Origin: Colivivens sp963626085
GTDB taxonomy: Bacteria > Bacteroidota > Bacteroidia > Bacteroidales > Bacteroidaceae
NCBI GenBank assembly: GCA_963626085.1
Contig: CAVFVJ010000025.1
Span: forward strand, 1-34,621
DNA length: 34,621 nucleotides
Reading direction: 5' to 3'
The position numbers and the translations under genes are program-made. The notes under the pieces are model-generated. The model searched no databases and was not told the origin of the DNA. It worked only from the letters and a program-made list of their open reading frames with translations. Below, one piece after another: positions 32,329-34,621 of this stretch; position 1 is the first letter of the stretch; the number at the start of each line of letters is the position of its first letter.

Positions 32329-33405
32329 CTATCTTGCCATGTCCCTCTTGTCCACTTCCCGAACCACTCTGGCTGCGAGACTCATAAACGCAATGCCTTC
32401 AGGACTTGCCGGCTGCATGACTGGCGGTATGCCTTTGTCCTCATCTTCGCAGATGCTCTGCACGAGTGGTATCTGTGCCAGCAACGGTACTCCCAACTCC
32501 TCCGCAAGTGCCTTGCAGCCCTCCTTTCCGAAGATATAGTACTTGTTCTCGGGCAGTTCGGCAGGTGTGAACCACGCCATGTTCTCCACCAGTCCGAGTA
32601 TCGGCACGTTCACCTTGTCGTTCATGTACATGTTGATCCCTTTCCGTGCATCGGCAAGTGCCACTTGCTGAGGCGTACTGACAATAATAGCACCTGTCAT
32701 GTGTAGAATCTGTATGAGTGTGAGGTGGATGTCGCTCGTTCCTGGAGGTGTGTCCATCACAAAGTAGTCAAGCTCGCCCCAGTTGGCTTCTGTGATGAGT
32801 TGCTTGAGAGCGTTGCATGCCATGGCTCCTCTCCACAGTGTGGCTTGGTCGGCATTGACGAAGAAACCAATGGACAGCAGTTTCACTCCATATTTCTCTA
32901 TCGGTTCAATCAAATCTTTTCCGTTTACATTCGTTGCATACGGACGTTCATCCTCCACCTGAAACATCTTGGGAATGGACGGACCGAAGATGTCTGTGTC
33001 GAGCAGACCTACGCGGTATCCCATCTTGGCGAGTCCGATGGCGAGGTTGGCTGCAACGGTAGACTTGCCCACACCGCCTTTCCCTGATGATACAGCGATG
33101 ACATGTTTCACTCCAGGCAGCACCGACGGCTCATCGTTGTGGGTAGGCTCAGCTACATTGTACTTGCAACCCACAGTAACATTCACGTCCTGACTTACGA
33201 ATGTCTTTATTGCGGTCTCTGCCGCCTTCACCACTGACTTGCTGAACGGGTCCGGTTTTTTCGGGAATATGATAGAGAACGATACGTCCATACCGTTGAT
33301 TCGCAGGTCGTCTTCTATCATCTCTGCCTCTACCAAGTTCTTGCCCGTTCCAGGATAGCGCACTGTGGATAGTGCGTCTGTTATGAGTTTGGGATAAATG
33401 GTCAT
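32329..33405 (-). CDS. mrp: Mrp/ApbC-type iron-sulfur cluster carrier ATPase
   Basis: The 358-residue P-loop protein delivers Fe-S clusters to target proteins. It has an N-terminal MIP18/DUF59 domain (about 1-85), the deviant Walker A GKGGVGKST (108-116), switch motif GLLDTDIFGPSIPKMF, and MDTPPGTSDIHLTL. The C-terminal CxxC that binds the bridging cluster in many Mrp proteins is absent: the equivalent stretch reads MAWFTPAELPENKYYIFG. It has its own promoter inside the end of the metallohydrolase gene. Confidence 0.93.
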   Translation of the reverse strand: MTIYPKLITDALSTVRYPGTGKNLVEAEMIEDDLRINGMDVSFSIIFPKKPDPFSKSVVKAAETAIKTFVSQDVNVTVGCKYNVAEPTHNDEPSVLPGVKHVIAVSSGKGGVGKSTVAANLAIGLAKMGYRVGLLDTDIFGPSIPKMFQVEDERPYATNVNGKDLIEPIEKYGVKLLSIGFFVNADQATLWRGAMACNALKQLITEANWGELDYFVMDTPPGTSDIHLTLIQILHMTGAIIVSTPQQVALADARKGINMYMNDKVNVPILGLVENMAWFTPAELPENKYYIFGKEGCKALAEELGVPLLAQIPLVQSICEDEDKGIPPVMQPASPEGIAFMSLAARVVREVDKRDMAR

Positions 33406-33430
33406 TTCTGTATGTCTTTAATTTGAGGTA

Positions 33431-33462
33431 CAAAGTTAGATATAAATTTGTTATTTTCCAAG
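33431..33462 (-). promoter_or_regulatory. Promoter of mrp
   Basis: On the minus strand CTTG (33462-33459), a 20-nt spacer and TAACTTTG (33438-33431) fit the consensus. The -33 part lies in the last codons of the upstream metallohydrolase gene; the mrp ATG is 25 nt downstream. Confidence 0.65.
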
Positions 33463-34251
33463 CACGATTTCCTCCAAATCATCTGGCACTACAATCTTTC
33501 CCTTGAAGTTCTCTGCAGCCTCCTTCATGTATGTCTCCCGACGGGTGTCAAGCGTTTTCTCCTCCGTATGATAAAGCACGAGGTTCTTCACTCCCAACTC
33601 AGCTGCCAAATTACCAGCGTCAAATGCCGTGCTGTGGCATTTCTCATAAGGTTTGAAGACATCCCTGTCAGCATAAAGGCAGAATGCCTCGCACATCATC
33701 CAGTCTGCATTCTCGACATACGGACGATTGAGCGGATTATAAGGCTCGTCGCCCAGGCAAGCCAGCACGGTATGGTTTGGCAATTCTGCACGAAATCCAA
33801 ACTGTTTCTCTTTAGTGGAATGGATGTCGAAGCAAGTGAGTTTCATGTCTCCTACTTCGAAAGAGTCTCCGTCTTTCAACTCATGAAACTCTACACGTTC
33901 AGCCACCTTGTCCAATTGCTTCTTTGCCAGTATCATTTCTATGATTGTCTTCACTACATGCAGTACCTTGTCGTGACTGTACACTTGCAGTTTACCTTCA
34001 TATCCCTTGCATTGCGCCACCATACGAATCACCCAGATAACGCCGAGTACATGGTCTGTATGAGCATGGGTAATGTATAGGTTGTGAATGTCAGCGATGT
34101 CTATTCCTGCCTTTTTCAACTGTCCTAACACACCGTTCCCACCACCTGCATCGACCAGCAAGCGTGTGGTGGAAGTCTCCAATACAAAACAAGTGTTGTA
34201 GCACCGTGTGACCGTAGCATTGCCCGTGCCAAGCATCGTAATCTTATTCAT
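33451..34251 (-). CDS. MBL-fold metallohydrolase, ribonuclease Z-like
   Basis: The 266-residue protein has the metallo-beta-lactamase fold with the metal motif THAHTDH (His62, His64, Asp66, His67), an N-terminal MLGTGNATVTRCYNTCFVLE strand pair, and a late CHSTAFDAGNLAAELGVKNLVLYHTEEKT carrying further metal ligands. This layout is that of RNase Z-type hydrolases, but the usual RNase Z exosite arm is not obvious, so tRNA 3' processing is uncertain and another phosphodiesterase or ester hydrolase role is possible. It begins 125 nt to the left of the 22-bp tandem repeats. Confidence 0.88.
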   Translation of the reverse strand: MNKITMLGTGNATVTRCYNTCFVLETSTTRLLVDAGGGNGVLGQLKKAGIDIADIHNLYITHAHTDHVLGVIWVIRMVAQCKGYEGKLQVYSHDKVLHVVKTIIEMILAKKQLDKVAERVEFHELKDGDSFEVGDMKLTCFDIHSTKEKQFGFRAELPNHTVLACLGDEPYNPLNRPYVENADWMMCEAFCLYADRDVFKPYEKCHSTAFDAGNLAAELGVKNLVLYHTEEKTLDTRRETYMKEAAENFKGKIVVPDDLEEIVLGK

Positions 34252-34375
34252 AATCTTCTAAGTTGTTTGCCGTTGTTATTCTTCGGCATACATGCATACT
34301 TGATTTACAGCGTGCAAATTTACGAATAATAAATGAGAAATTACGTACCACAATTATGCTTTTGTTAAATCATCA
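34252..34375. other. Intergenic leader upstream of the metallohydrolase gene
   Basis: This AT-rich stretch holds the -7 box at 34315-34322 and nothing else recognisable up to the start of the tandem array. Confidence 0.6.
34315..34322 (-). promoter_or_regulatory. -7 box of the metallohydrolase gene
   Basis: TAAATTTG on the minus strand fits TAnnTTTG and lies about 63 nt before the start. There is no TTG at the usual spacing. The tandem repeat begins 54 nt further upstream. Confidence 0.4.
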
Positions 34376-34621
34376 ACTATATACTCAATGGGCAAAGACT
34401 ATATACTCAATAGGCAAAGACTATATACTCAATGGGCAAAGACTATATACTCAATGGGCAAAGACTATATACTCAATGGGCAAAGACTATATACTCAATG
34501 GGCAAAGACTATATACTCAATGGGCAAAGACTATATACTCAATGGGCAAAGACTATATACTCAATGGGCAAAGACTATATACTCAATGGGCAAAGACTAT
34601 ATACTCAATGGGCAAAGACTA
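34376..34621. repeat. 22-bp tandem repeat array, cut by the window edge
   Basis: Eleven full units plus 4 nt are present. The unit is ACTATATACTC followed by AATGGGCAAAG. Ten of the eleven full copies are identical; the second has one change, G to A at 34412. There are no spacers, so it is not CRISPR. The array continues beyond the edge. Every unit lacks stop codons in all three plus frames, and an ATG at 34356 opens a frame that stays open to the end. Confidence 0.97.

Noticed and set aside
34376..34621. CRISPR array
   Set aside because: The units are directly adjacent with no unique spacers, and no cas genes are present.
34376..34621. Array of promoters reading left
   Set aside because: The minus strand of each unit carries TAGTCTTTG, one base too long for TAnnTTTG, and the TTTG spacing of 18 nt does not fit the -33/-7 distance.

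Overview
The window looks like a chromosomal segment of a Bacteroidales bacterium, most likely Prevotella or a close relative. The evidence is the Bacteroidetes-type -7 promoter boxes (TAnnTTTG) in front of about a dozen genes, the lack of obvious Shine-Dalgarno sequences, a DUF4301 protein, a Mrp protein of the Bacteroidetes type, an OMP_b-brl-type outer-membrane protein with a carboxypeptidase-regulatory-like domain, and secreted GH115 and GH35 glycosidases. The species call is inference; no rRNA or other marker is present.

Layout: (1) 1-2935, minus strand: a relA-type (p)ppGpp synthetase followed by rlmH, then a probable gene start running off the left edge. (2) 2936-3291: an intergenic region with a 62-nt double-hairpin repeat and a small coding-like scrap. 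(3) 3292-11605, plus strand: DUF4301, purT, dnaB, ispE, ligA and dapA, closed by a perfect 20-bp terminator hairpin. (4) 11742-17250: a divergent pair, a large outer-membrane beta-barrel protein (minus) and a GH115 alpha-glucuronidase (plus). (5) 17341-24020, plus strand: dnaX, a DivIC/FtsB-like septum protein, a four-helix membrane protein, purB, an RsuA/RluB-type pseudouridine synthase with a long Asn/Gln/Gly/Arg/Tyr repeat tail at its N terminus, and asnS, then a second terminator. (6) 24112-26448, minus: a secreted GH35 beta-galactosidase. (7) 26782-30661, plus: gyrA and a secreted TPR protein, then a second copy of the double-hairpin repeat and a third terminator. (8) 30796-34251, minus: a C_GCAxxG_C_C protein, a helix-hairpin-helix ComEA-like protein, Mrp and an RNase Z-like metallohydrolase. 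(9) 34376 to the right edge: a 22-bp tandem repeat, 11 full copies, continuing past the window.

Most of the content is housekeeping (replication, stringent response, purine, lysine and isoprenoid synthesis, tRNA charging, rRNA modification). The accessory content is the two orphan glycosidases, which probably act on hemicellulose or pectin side chains, and the outer-membrane protein. No complete polysaccharide utilisation locus, prophage, transposase or CRISPR array was found. The less ordinary signals are non-coding: the double-hairpin repeats, whose stems vary in a base-pair-preserving way, and the terminal 22-bp array. Among proteins, the prion-like tail of the pseudouridine synthase and the uncharacterised DUF4301 protein with nucleotidyltransferase-like motifs stand out.
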